Positions 43,776 through 54,841 of a stretch of DNA of 64,000 nucleotides are shown one piece after another (position 1 is the first letter of the stretch; each line of letters opens with the position of its first letter). The translations under genes and the position numbers were made by a program. This stretch comes from Nematopogon swammerdamellus (Eukaryota > Arthropoda > Insecta > Lepidoptera > Adelidae): positions 15,471,347 to 15,535,346 of the forward strand of contig OX336355.1 of assembly GCA_946902875.1 (NCBI GenBank), given 5' to 3'. The notes below the pieces were generated by a model, which was not told where the DNA came from, did not search any database, and was given only the letters and a program-made list of their open reading frames with translations.

Positions 43776-45139
43776 GGCTACATAGTATGAGAATGGCTCC
43801 GCGTTCTTGCATTGGGTTGCATGCAGTGTGTGCATTGTGTTGGTGTTGTGACATCCCTGGTGGCTCGGCGCCAGCTAGGCAATTATTTCAAGAAAAGGGC
43901 TTGAGATGGTATGCTCTACTTATTTTACTATGACATAGTGTGTAAACTTGTGTGACAAGATTTGAGGCATGTGTAATGCAGTAAAATTATGTGCGTTGCG
44001 TACACCAACTCATGTGAAATTGAATGTATCGACGCATTGAGTTAACGCTGCATACAAGGCAAACTTTCGCTCTTTCTGAGAGATGTGCATGCATAAATAT
44101 TACTTGAGATGTTGGGTTTTTATATATGTAAAACTTCATCTATCAGGGCAGATCGATGTCATGTTGAAAACACGATTTGATTAACTTCGTTCGAAAGAAA
44201 CAAATCATGAAAATTCCTCTGAATTTACTTGTAACCTTTTAGATTATAACTTAACGTATTTCCATAGAAAAAAAAGATGAAACGTGATGAAAGTAAGGTT
44301 TTCGAAAAACAATTGTTTATTGGTTATATATCTATGTCGGTAGCTATTTACTTTTTTGTTAAGTTAAACCGAATTTTCGCTTTCGCAAAAAAATTCCAAG
44401 ATTGAATCCTACTTCAATTCATATAAGTATGTATAGCTTTCATTTAGCATTTATTTTATTTAACTAGCATGTACATGTATTATTAAACGAGTATTATTAT
44501 TATTCTTCTTCTTGTGTTTATTTTTATTATTATATTAAATACGTATTCTTATTTCAAATATTTATTAGACTCTAAATCTTGTTTGATTAATAACTTTTCA
44601 GCTAAATTTTAGATCTGCGTTGCATTTCTGCGTTATACATATTCTCTTCTGGTTTCAAAGCACATCGCGCAGTTAAAATGCATCAGCGTGTAACGCAACG
44701 CAGCGATGCGTTACGCATGCCTACCCAACACTAGGGTGACTTTGTGTCCACTGTGAGAGTAAATGTGAGCGCGTGCTCACTGTCAAGGCGTGGACAATCC
44801 GATTAAGTAATTAAATGCACTCGTGTATACAGGCTGAGTTTTTATCATATTTTGGTTTATTAGTTTCAGTTATACCTATTCTTTTCATTTGTTGATTTAG
44901 TAAATTGTTTCATTAAAGTTTGTATTTTGCTTTGAAACTCCATTGGTTGTTATATTTTATTTCATTAGATACAAGAAGAACAAGAACAATATCAAACACT
45001 TCAAAATATATAATATTTTAATGTATTGTGTTTATAATATACATAAAAATCTGAACCATAAAAGTTTAATTCTTAATATATTTTCGGAATGTCAAGAGCA
45101 ATTTTCTACACACGATATTATTAAAATTGTATAAAAAAA
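43776..45139. other. AT-rich, no gene seen
   Basis: 43800-43880 is rich in TGTG and TGCA. The rest is low-complexity AT. Nothing recognised. Confidence 0.4.
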
Positions 45140-45225
45140 TACATACATACATACTACACACACACGCTATATCCCGACAATCAGGGTAAGCAGAGTAATC
45201 GCTGTTGTGCTGCCAGAACTCTGTA
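45140..45225 (-). repeat. Repeat family C 3' end fragment
   Basis: CATA tail and CCCGACAATCAGGGTAAGCA, then truncated at AACTCTG. Confidence 0.7.
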
Positions 45226-45282
45226 TTAATAAAATATAAAACAAATGTAATTAATTACCTAAGACAACAACAGTTCGAACTC

Positions 45283-45826
45283 AAAAAGTACCGTGTGTAG
45301 TTGTAGGACTTAGTATGTGTGCGGCAAGCGAGCGAGTGTGACAAGGATAGTCTAACTCTGTTGGTACATATGTACTATTAAGCTTTTATTTTCCACACCT
45401 CAAAAGAGATTGCAGACCATAGTATTTCGTATTAATTTCAATTTGAAATCTTAATCCGTTTGTGAGAAAAAGGGTCTTGCCATACAAAACAACCAGAAAA
45501 ACATTTTTAATGTCGCAAGTTTACAAATTTTCCTTTACTTGTGCTTTGAGACCTTGCTTCGTACCAAATTTCATGATTCTAGGTTAACGGGAAGTACTCT
45601 ATAGATTTTGATTTCATTTTCCGGTAGCAAAATATGTGACTGGCCGTGTCTTGTGTGTGCGTTGACTTAGAAGCTTAATTTTTCACACCTCCGAACGTAA
45701 TTGATATTAATTTCAACTTGATACCTCTACGCGTTCCTGAGAAAAAGAGACAGACAGACGGACAACAAAGTGATCCTATAAGGGTTTCGTTTTTTCCTCC
45801 TTTGAGATACGGAACCCTAAAAATGA
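45283..45826 (+). repeat. Relative of repeat family D
   Basis: Ends GAGATACGGAACCCTAAAAA as D does, with GACAGACAGACGGACAAC upstream. The body includes a decayed tandem pair of TTGATA(C)CT..CCGTTTGTGAGAAAAAG-like blocks. Confidence 0.5.
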
Positions 45827-45996
45827 ATTGTGCACACCCCGTAGAGATAGGAATGACCGGAGGCGCCTTATCATAAGATTGTTGGATGGAAGTGTATATG
45901 TCGCACCGGTTCTTGCTGTCGATATAAACGGCTTCGACATACCACTCGATATGGTCTACATATTGTGTCTACATATTTCGGGTTTCGGTGGCTCAT

Positions 45997-46394
45997 GGTG
46001 GCCGAGTGGTTTGGGCGTCGGCTTCTCATGCGGGAGGTCCGGGATTCGAATCCGGTCAGCGTGTACCAATGAGTTTTTTATTACGAAAAAATGTACGTGC
46101 ATACCTACACCTGCTGCTTCACCGTTCGGAACCGGTGTAAAAGTGTAGGTCCCTTCCCTTGCCCCTTACTAGGTGGTAGGCTCAAATTGTAGCCGACTGG
46201 GTTGGTACCACCGTACTGGATGTAATATGGCCGCATAGCAGCCTCGGCTGTGTTCTCCTCTAGTCCAAAATAGCCAGCAATCCAGGGACGTCTTCGGCAT
46301 GGCACCTACCTTCTCGCAGGTGATATTGGCTGGTCGGAGCATGCGCTTTGGCCCCTGCGACTCAGCCACCCATAGCGGATTACATAAAAATAAA
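45997..46394 (+). repeat. SINE family A, full length
   Basis: Best copy. tRNA-like head with box A TGGCCGAGTGG (45999-46009) and box B GATTCGAATCC (46043-46053), linker, core hairpin (GGTGGTA / TACCACC), and A tail ending GCGGATTACATAAAA. Box A is Leu/Ser-like. Confidence 0.88.
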
Positions 46395-46699
46395 AAGTCC
46401 TCAACGACAGGCCAAAACGTCACCGGTGGTGGTTCGACCTCGTGCCAGAGTTTACAAATTCATTATCACTGTTATCGTGTAGTTAGAATATCGAACAAGT
46501 GTACGAGACGTCGAGTCGAGACGAATTTTCGTCAGTTGAAAAATGTAGAGTATTGAATAAAAGCAATAATAATTTAAAAATACGTTTCTTTACGTAGGTA
46601 AAATTTGTCTAAATAATACTTTTTTTTAAGTTCTGATTGTATGTCTTAAAATGAAATATAAAATAATTTATAATGTTGAATAGAATAAAAATAATAATA
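46395..46699. other. No gene seen
   Basis: Mixed composition; nothing recognised. Confidence 0.35.
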
Positions 46700-46925
46700 A
46701 ATAAAATCGTTGTGCCCATAGTCGTTTCGTCGCATGGGCTGATAGCGAAGAGCCTCGACGACCACCATGAAAGGCTCTCGCTGAGCGGTTGGGTCAAGCG
46801 TCAGATCCAGAAGGCAGCCCTGCTCGATACTGCGCGCATTGTCCGAAGGTTTCTCTCCCTAGGGCCCGTCCATCGGTAGCTTGGGTTCGCCCCACCGCCG
46901 CGCCGGTGGTGGAAACTCCGTTTAT
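46700..46925 (+). pseudogene. RLE-type LINE C-terminal fragment, another family
   Basis: Encodes VVPIVVSSHGLIAKSLDDHH and IQKAALLDTARIVRRFLSLG to a TAG at about 46879. It aligns by eye with VPIVIGTTGIINKT..AAIETTKIITKFL in the 22.6 and 23.4 kb fragments. Only the last ~60 codons remain. Confidence 0.7.
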
Positions 46926-47702
46926 TTTTATATTAATTTTAGGTTTTAATTTTAAAAAAAAGTAAAATTTATATAAAAAGAAACGTTTAAATAAATGAAT
47001 AAAATAAATAATAGGTATTAATCAAACATAAAGAAGTTAAAGGAATAAAATTACTGATTCCCCCTATAAACCGAATAGTTTTCTATTATATATGAATTAA
47101 TGCTCCAGCACATACAAATAATAAAATCTTAAATATTGCATTAGTTAATAAACAATTCGAGGTACTCTTCTCATTCTCTTACCATTTCCAAAATTCTGCT
47201 TCGTGAGGAAAAGGGTTATTACTGCCGTGTCCATCCGAACTCATTTCAAAACCACAAAATTTGCACTTAATAATTTATGGGTGACACTTTAAATATCGAA
47301 AAAAAATGTTTCCTTGAATCTTCAAAAAAAACAAAAGTAGGGCAGTAGAGGCTGCCGATATTAATTAAGTCCAAGACGCTACTGCCTCAGAATTTGAATC
47401 ATTTCAGTTATATGCGTATTCTTAATCAAATTATAACCTACACGCGGTGACACCTCTGATTCTAGTCAATAAATTACGCTTCGGTGTTAAATGTATCGGT
47501 ACCGTGTCAACGTCACTATTTCACCACGGACTGCAATCCAACTGGACCTACCCAAAAAAATCCATCTGGTCAAAAACGCCGGATGGTCTAAATTCAGTGC
47601 GATTCAGATCAATCAGACTTCAGTGACTAATCGTGAACGATCACAATGAAAATAATTTATTTTATTTGAAATGTATGTATAATGTAATGTATGTAAATGT
47701 AT
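46926..47702. other. AT-rich, no gene seen
   Basis: Nothing recognised. Confidence 0.4.
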
Positions 47703-48178
47703 GTATTGTACCGTGTGGGGTCGGTACTTAAAAAGAATAGCCCCACTGCATCTCTCCCCGTCGCTTGTCGTAAAAGTCGACTAAGGGATAAGAAAATTCG
47801 TCAGCCTCGGTAGCTCAGTGGCGCGTTTGGTTAGTCAACTGTTATTAAGCAACGCTGAGCGCGGTCAGTGCTTGGATGGGTGACCGCTCGACCGTTGGAG
47901 GCTGACCGTTGTTCGGATTCCACGTTAAACTGTAGGTCCCTTCCCTTCTTACCTTACTAGGTGGTAGGGTTTATCCCGGCCGGGTTGGTACCACCGCACT
48001 GAACGAAACGTCGGTCGAAACGGCTATGTAAATAGTTCGTGTTTTCCGTCCAGTTTAGTGTAGCCGACATGAAATGAAGAGAAGCACTGACATGGCACCT
48101 AGTTCATCCTGTGTTATGGGCTGACATCACGGATGTTGTGGGTGATGTAGCTAACCGTGTCAGTTTCTATAAAAAAAA
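47703..48178 (+). repeat. Composite SINE: C head + tRNA/5S head + core + B tail
   Basis: Same order and same AGAAAATTCGTCAGCCTCGG joint as 1446-1922, with few differences. The C head is complete here (ACCGTGTGGGGTCGGTAC). Confidence 0.85.
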
Positions 48179-48886
48179 CTTCTACATTTCATCAAGTTAT
48201 TAAAAGCCTCCGATCCACTAGGTGCATAACCACATACAACATATAAAATGTGACCATACATACCCATAACATCATTAATCGCTTATGCACAACATCGTTC
48301 ATACGCCCGACCATCAGCCAGCTCTACTGTCTTCAACTTCCAGTCACAACAACGGACGCATAGCATAAATTAAATGTGAATAAAAATTATTTAGCACGCG
48401 ATCTGTGGATACTTGGAGTTAACGGAATCGCGCTACGTCATATTGGCCAATTTGTTACATCATGATTTCGGTGACTTGGTGAGCGCTAGTTTCTAGGTGG
48501 AACTATTTTGGTGACGAAATGGTTCCCTTCGATTCGGTTTATACTTTGCTAAAAAGCATACAGTGCTTGAAGGGAGTGGCTGAGTGGAGATATGTAGTAT
48601 TTCATCCCCATCTGGTATGATGAAAAACATTCCCCGCGGGACATATAGCCTAAGAAATGGGGAGATAGTTTGTATGAAGACCCCTACATTAAATCCTCCG
48701 TCGATTTTTTCTTTGGTAGGTTGTAGTATATTATGAGCCAAAGCTTATATATAAAAAAAAAACCAAGCCGAAGTTAGGTATTTATACCTAACAGTAAAAA
48801 TGGCTTAATATATTGGACTGAGAAATTCCTCAGTTCAAAATTATTTTACCAAATGATTTATTTGCATCAGTATGTGATACATTATG
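48179..48886. other. No gene seen
   Basis: Mixed composition with short open frames. 48488-48750 is GC-richer, but no family recognised. Confidence 0.35.
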
Positions 48887-49903
48887 AAAATCTAAAATTT
48901 TGTTCAAACGGAACTGTTACTTTTAGAGATAATTCCTTTTTTCGTCCATCATTTCTATCGGAAAATTGCTCAGTCGAGTTTTTATTCTCGCATGTTCTTA
49001 GAATGTTATTTGGCGTAACGGGTAAGAAAATAAAAAAAAATCCATACCAAACTACGAAAATCTAAAATTTTGTTCAAACGGAACTGTTACTTTTAGAGAT
49101 AATTAATTTTTTCGTCCGTCATTTCGATCGGAAAATTGCTCAGTCGAGTTTTTATTCTCGCATGTCCTTAGAATGTTATTTGGCGTAACGGGTAAGAAAA
49201 TAAAAAAAATCCATACCAAACTACGAAAATCTAAAATTTTGTTCAAACGGAACTGTTACTTTTAGAGATAATTCATTTTTTCGTCCGTCATTTCTATCGG
49301 AAAATTGCTCATTCGAGTTTTTATTCTCGCACGTCCTTAGAATGTTATTTGGCGTAACGGGTAAGAAAATAAAAAAAAATCCATACCAAACTACGAAAAT
49401 CTAAAATTTTGTTCAAACGGAACTGTTACTTTTAGAGATAATTCATTTTTTCGTCCGTCATTTCGATCGGAAAATTGCTCAGTCGAGTTTTTATTCTCGC
49501 ACGTCCTTAGAATGTTATTTGGCGTAACGGATAAGAAAATAAAAAAAAATCCATACCAAACTACGAAAATCTAAAATTTTGTTCAAACGGAACTGTTACT
49601 TTTAGAGATAATTCATTTTTTCGTCCGTCATTTCGATCGGAAAATTGCTCAGTCGAGTTTTTATTCTCGCACGTCCTTAGAATGTTATTTGGCGTAACGG
49701 GTAAGAAAATAAAAAAAAATCCATACCAAACTACGAAAATCTAAAATTTTGTTCAAACGGAACTGTTACTTTTAGAGATAATTCATTTTTTCGTCCGTCA
49801 TTTCGATCGGAAAATTGCTCAGTCGAGTTTTTATTCTCGCATGTCCTTAGAATGTTATTTGGCGTAACGGATAAGAAAATAAAAAAAAATCCATACCAAA
49901 AGC
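48887..49903. repeat. 170-bp satellite, six tandem units
   Basis: Units begin AAAATCTAAAATTTTGTTC at 48887, 49057, 49226, 49396, 49566 and 49736. Units are nearly identical; variants include the first unit's ATTCCTTTTTTCG and GGATAAG versus GGGTAAG. Confidence 0.95.
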
Positions 49904-50213
49904 TAGTTATTGAAAATATAATAATAATGCCGTCATTTTCAATCCCTTTCTTTAAATAACCAGGTAATAAACACGTGTCGTCTTCTTTTAAGTACGATAG
50001 ATGCAAAGGTGATGAAACCTGCACAGTGGTTTGTGTAACAAAAACAGTGTCAAAGTTGCATGGGCGAAGGGCGTGGCTGGCTGAAATTCAGGCACAGACA
50101 TTTTCGGCCATGTGGTACATATTGGGCTTGTAGATGAATTCATTATATGGGTACGGCGTGTAAATATAGATTTTATTTTTTTTAAAGCTCGTAATGATGA
50201 ATATAAGTAATAC
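49904..50213. other. Unique sequence flanking candidate exon
   Basis: On the minus strand this would be the start of the large intron. No repeat recognised. Confidence 0.4.
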
Positions 50214-50399
50214 CTGGTAAACATGTTGGCTGTGTCCGCTACCCGATGACGTGACGCTGCGTGTGCGCATACACTCTGCAATGGCATCCAGTGCGGCGCC
50301 GCATCTTAGCGTCATTAGCGCGGCTCACTCCGGCGCGCGCGCACGTGCTAATTGCTCCGCCAGGGTCAATATTTGACGGCTCTTATTTGTCATGTACAC
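50214..50399 (-). CDS. dys: Candidate upstream exon of the Dysfusion-type gene
   Basis: Minus-strand 3' splice site CTTTTCTTTCCAG|GTG and 5' splice site TTACCAG|GTATTA bound a GC-rich 186-bp segment. An ATG at 50224 in good insect context (CCAACATG) gives MFT plus two bases AG. Joined to the leading G of the bHLH exon this reads MFTRFDSNKSTKGASK in frame; Arg before FDSNK also fits my memory of insect Dysfusion. An in-frame ATG at 50287 in poorer context would add about 21 residues. The 3' splice site implies a further 5' UTR exon at higher coordinates. Gene assignment rests on strand, phase and splice quality, not on a recognisable domain. Confidence 0.5.
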
Positions 50400-50757
50400 C
50401 TGGAAAGAAAAGGGCGTTATGGGCCAATGCGGACAGACTTTTGGAACAATATGTTTAGTCGGTATGGAAAACTGAGTTAACTGCGTCTTTACTTTACAGA
50501 AATAATAATACTGTTCTTTCGACATTTCTTCATATACCTATGCCTTGGTTTTGCTTTAACATTTCATTTAACAAGATTTATTCAAATTATAATGCAGAAA
50601 CACATCTTCACCCACATGAAACGACCACACTACACAAAAAAACATACGTCTTTTCAGATGTTTGGTGTAAATGTATTTAAAAAAAAATTAAAATTAAATG
50701 TAGGTATCTGAAATGGCACAGATAACTAGTATTGCCATAATTACCACTTAGCTTATC
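50400..50757. other. Putative upstream intron sequence
   Basis: AT-rich. Supplies the pyrimidine tract of the candidate exon on the minus strand. No repeat recognised. Confidence 0.35.
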
Positions 50758-50897
50758 GCCAGCCTCCTCGGTAGCTCAGTGGTGCGATCGGTCGACTGTT
50801 AAGCACACCTGGGCGGTGGGCTTCACCCAGTGTTATGGGCTGACATCACGGATGTTGTAGGTGATGTGGACAACCGTGTCAGTTTCCATAAAAAAAA
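50758..50897 (+). repeat. SINE family B, head fused to tail by deletion
   Basis: CTCGGTAGCTCAGTGGTGCG to TTAAGCACACC, then directly GGTGGGCTTCACCC and the B tail. Core lost. Its A-run touches the next inverted repeat. Confidence 0.7.
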
Positions 50898-52790
50898 TTC
50901 ACAGATTTCGTGCCTTACACGACTATCGAGCACATTTAAAATGAATCTACGGAATTCGAAAAAATATTGTCACTGAGCGACACGAGAAAGTCGGGATAAG
51001 GAAAAGGTTAGTTGGGTTCTGATGATGGAGCCGGAAGGAAGCCATAGGAACTCCTAAACTACACATGATAAGCCCATCGTGTTTGGGCTCGTTGGATTTG
51101 TCTTCGCAAGCACTCTAGTCATATGTTATTTCCAGGGTCCTGATGATGGAGCCGGAAGGAAGCCATCATAGGAACTCCTAAACTACACATGATAAATCCA
51201 CCATATTTGGGCTCGTTGGATATAGGAATATAGGATAGGTTAGGTTAGAAGATGCGTCGCGTAGCGACGCATCTTCTAACCTAACCTATATTCTTATCTT
51301 CTATATCCTTATATTATATATTTATATTTGATATTTATTAATTTGTTACTTTAGTTAGACATAATGTCAAGCTTATCTCTTTTTCTGTCTAAATTTTAGT
51401 TTAAATTTTTTAAGCTGCTTGCGTTTTTGAAAAATAATAAAAAATATATAAATGTAATATTTTTTTTTTATTTTGTTGATTTCATTTTCAATGCGACGCA
51501 TCTTCTAACCTAAACTATATTCCTATATCCAACGAGCCCAAATAAGGTGGATTTATCATGTGTAGTTTAGGAGTTCCTATGGCTTCCATTCAGGACCCTG
51601 GAAATAATATATGACTAGAGTACTTGCGAAGACAAATCCAACTAGCCCAAACACGGTCGATTTATCATGTGTGGTTTAGGAGTTCCTATGGCTTCATTCC
51701 GGCTTCATCATCAGGACCCTGGACATCATATTTATGACAAGAGTACTTGCGAAGACAAAAATATTTTTTCGAATTCCGTAGATTCATTTGCAATGTGCTC
51801 GATAGTCGTGTGCAGTGGCGGCTGGTGACTTCAGTGACCGGCAGTGCGCTAAGTACCTATATACCAAATTTCCCAACACATTCCCGTCATATTATTTTAA
51901 GATCGGGACTTACGAATTTTTTAAACGCCTGCGTTTTATTATGTACGTACCTAGTATGAATATTCTCAAGACACTCAATGAGTCGCAAAAAACAAGAAAA
52001 AAAATCCAAACAAGTTTTTTAACTCATTTTTAGTACCTTTATGATCACACCCATAGACCACAACACTAACTGCACAACACTAGCTTTCAAAAAAAGAAAA
52101 CAGTAGTCATGACCCAAAAATACTTCAAAAAAATATATAAAAATAAAAGCATTTGAAAAGTAGGCATTGAACCCGGGATCACCTGATTGTAAAGCCTTAC
52201 CTTTAACCAACGCTTAGGCAAATATCGCCACCACTTAATTCCAGTATCACGTGACAGAAAGCACAAAACCTAACCATATCCCATTTTAAATATTCGCGCG
52301 CTAACGGCTATGTGACATCACATGACAGCGCGCTGACTCTAGTAGCTAGGCAGACGGACTCGTGCAAAACGAATCGCTCGCGACGTGTCGCACGCGCGTG
52401 ATTCACGATATAGCGTCCTTGTTTGGCGGTCGTGCGCCGCACGCAGAACTCCATTTCGGCCTATACTACTTCTATGAAGTATCGTTTGTCTCACGCGCCA
52501 GCGGTGTTTTGCCGATCCCCATACATTCAGTATGGGAACCCGCGTGCGTTACTCGATTCCGTACGGGGCACGCGTTTAAACGCAAAAAAGTGCCTTGTGA
52601 ACTATTAAATAAGGTCGAATTCACATTCGTATTTATTTGGAGTACGATCATTATGGTTTTAATGTAGGTATGTTGTAAGATAGTATTTATTTTGAGTGAA
52701 GTGAAGAGTTCTCGTGGTATGGTAGTGCGGCGCACGAGCGCACTTTAGGACCAGCCGCCAGTGGTCGTGTGAGGCACGAAATCTGTGAAT
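50898..52790. mobile_element. Long inverted-repeat element (interrupted by hAT)
   Basis: Ends TTCACAGATTTCGTGCC and GGCACGAAATCTGTGAA. The left arm runs to about 51262. The right arm starts at about 51491 and is interrupted at 51813-52763. Each arm carries a duplicated ~120-bp block (GATGGAGCCGGAAGGAAGCC ..). The AT-rich spacer is 51290-51490. No ORF. Confidence 0.75.
51813..52763. mobile_element. hAT-type non-autonomous element, 8-bp target duplication
   Basis: CAGTGGCGGCTGGT at the left and ACCAGCCGCCAGTG at the right. GTCGTGTG flanks both sides exactly (51805-51812 and 52764-52771). 951 bp with no transposase. A tRNA-like sequence (minus strand, about 52163-52240, box B-like GGGTTCAATGCC) lies inside. 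Confidence 0.88.
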
Positions 52791-53559
52791 TTGTTTTTTC
52801 AGAAAGGTTGAGCTACATGGCAAACCCTTAACCCGATCGTCTTTGTTTTAGGCGCAAATTGTAGCCGACTAAACTGTCCAGAGGAGTTTTTCTCAAATTT
52901 TTGATATCATTCTTCGTTTCCAAAATATCGAGCGCCAAAATAAAAAATTCACTATTTCGGCCATAACTTTTTTCGTTTTCTACTTTCTCAAATAATTATT
53001 TTTGCACCTTACAGCTCTCATGAATACGCGTCTTTTGAGCCTTTTTTGAATATCATATCTTTACAACTCTCCGAGATATAAGGGGATCGCACTTTTTCGT
53101 GAAATCGGGGCCTATACTGAAACGAACCAAAAGACATTTTCAATGTCAAAAAGATGACGGATTTCCACATGCCGCGATCCTGACACACCTCTGCCGCCTC
53201 TTCCACTCTAATTACGCAACATAATAAAATTATTATAACCAATCAATATGGCAACTATTGGTCCGTTCACTAGTTGCCATATATACACAGCTCGACTGCG
53301 TTTGACCTGAATACCATAAATGGAGGAGGCGGTGCTGCGGGACACTTTGGTAGTGTCAATAATATCGGATTGGAGAACAAAGATTTGGTAGGTATACGTG
53401 ATTTTTGGTTAGCGTGAAGACATATTTGGTACCGATTGGATGGAGACGTTGAAACCGAATATGGTAATTTTTTGACCGCTGTTGCCGGACAATCTGGCAT
53501 GAACACTGTTAAGCATTAGGGTTCCAGGGCTAGCTCTGGGACTTAAAATAAAATCAGTT
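52791..53559. other. No gene seen
   Basis: A small SINE A core piece (CAAATTGTAGCCGACT) near 52855. 53248-53280 forms a hairpin (ATGGCAACTA / TAGTTGCCAT). Otherwise unrecognised. Confidence 0.35.
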
Positions 53560-53887
53560 ACAGATGTTTTATCTCACGAGCGCGGGTGAGCCATACTTGT
53601 AGTTGTAATGCGTATAGACACGCTCTCCTGTGTGTGTAGTAGCGTTAGCGCAGCAGGTCTATTCTTGTAAATTCTGACAGCGGACTCAGCGCTGATGTGG
53701 CGCTGAGAGCTACTTTCTAAAGTGGCTCTCAGCGCCACATCAGCGCTGAGTCCGCTGTCAGAATTTACAAGAATAGACCTGCTGGTAGCGCCCCCGAGCT
53801 TACGCAGACAAAGACAGTGTGCATGTATATTTACACATTTACACACACAAGTGTGGCTCACCCGCGCTCGTGAGATAAAACATCTGT
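53560..53887. mobile_element. Element with 41-bp inverted termini enclosing a palindrome
   Basis: Ends ACAGATGTTTTATCTCACGA and TCGTGAGATAAAACATCTGT. The inverted repeat continues inward through GCGCGGGTGAGCCA with one mismatch. The centre holds the palindrome below. Confidence 0.7.
53651..53784. repeat. Palindrome, copy 1
   Basis: Arms of about 66 bp starting CAGCAGGTCTATTCTTGTAA, with one T/G mismatch near the centre and almost no loop. TAGCGC occurs just outside both ends, a possible target duplication. Confidence 0.85.
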
Positions 53888-54371
53888 AGGAGTCTGTTTG
53901 TCCGTTGCGTTCCGTTCCGTCTCATACTGAAACTCCTATAGAATCAAGATACTTTGTTGAAAGTTGGTACTTTTATTGCACATTTGTGCAGTGCATCGTT
54001 TGACGATCGGGCGTGGTCGGACGTTGGATGGACGACCGTCCGACCGTTGAGCGTGGCCGTAGTTCGGATTCCACGTAAAACTGTAGGTACCTTTCCCAAC
54101 CTATGTGGTAGAACTAGTAGGTGAACACGTCCAGATTCCCGCCGAGACGCAAACTTAACGGATTAATTTGAAAATATAATTGAATAAATTAATATAATGG
54201 TATATTTTTTTATTTTATTTTAATATTGTAATGCCTTGTAAGATTGAATATTGTTATATATTTTTGATAAAAAAAAATACCGTTTATAAAAAACACATAG
54301 GTATTATACATTTTATATTTCGAATTTTATAAGTCGTCGTCTGCCATGTCTGAATATTATTATAAATACAT
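53888..54371. other. Mostly unidentified; B head fragment at 54020-54120
   Basis: GGATGGACGACCGTCCGACC and GTTCGGATTCCACGTAAAAC mark a degraded family B head/core joint. The rest is AT-rich. Confidence 0.4.
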
Positions 54372-54462
54372 TAATTGATTGATTGATGGATTGATTGATT
54401 GATTGGTTGGTTGATTGATTGGTTGGTTGATTGACTGATTGATTTATTTATTTATTGATTCG
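54372..54462. repeat. TTGA/TTGG microsatellite
   Basis: GATTGATTGATT and GGTTGGTTGATT runs. Confidence 0.9.
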
Positions 54463-54590
54463 CGATCGATCGAAACGGCTATGAAAATTTGTCGTGTTTT
54501 CCGTTCAGTTCACCTAATTCACCAAGGTGCGATGAACTGACATCACATGTTTAGTAGGTAATGTAGCCAACCGCCTAACGATCCATAAAA
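54463..54590 (+). repeat. SINE family B tail, degraded
   Basis: GATCGAAACGGCTATGAAAA to GTAGCCAACCG..CCATAAAAAC, with several deletions. Confidence 0.6.
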
Positions 54591-54670
54591 ACACTTCCTA
54601 CTGAACAAAGTTAGAGCCTATAGGTTAGAGCGCATACCGAAAACGTAGCCAAGACAGGTCAGGGCATACT

Positions 54671-54800
54671 GCAGGTCTATTCTTGTAAATTCTGACAGCG
54701 GAATCAGCGCTGTTGTGGCGCTGAGAGCCACTTACCAAAGTGGCTCTCAGCGCCACAACAGCGCTGATTCCGCTGTCAGAATTTACAAGAATAGACCTGC
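54671..54800. repeat. Palindrome, copy 2 (perfect)
   Basis: Perfect 63-bp arms starting GCAGGTCTATTCTTGTAAAT around a 4-nt loop (ACCA). Differs from copy 1 at two stem positions, each with the matching change in the other arm. Confidence 0.92.
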
Positions 54801-54841
54801 TGATCATGCGGACAAAATTTTTAACTACACAACGTATAACG

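Noticed and set aside
45828..46148. 106-codon plus-strand ORF
   Set aside because: Its right half reads through the SINE A head and linker; chance frame.
47703..47792. C head as a self-cleaving ribozyme
   Set aside because: No hammerhead core (CTGATGA..GAAA), and I could not arrange the stems into an HDV-like double pseudoknot by eye.
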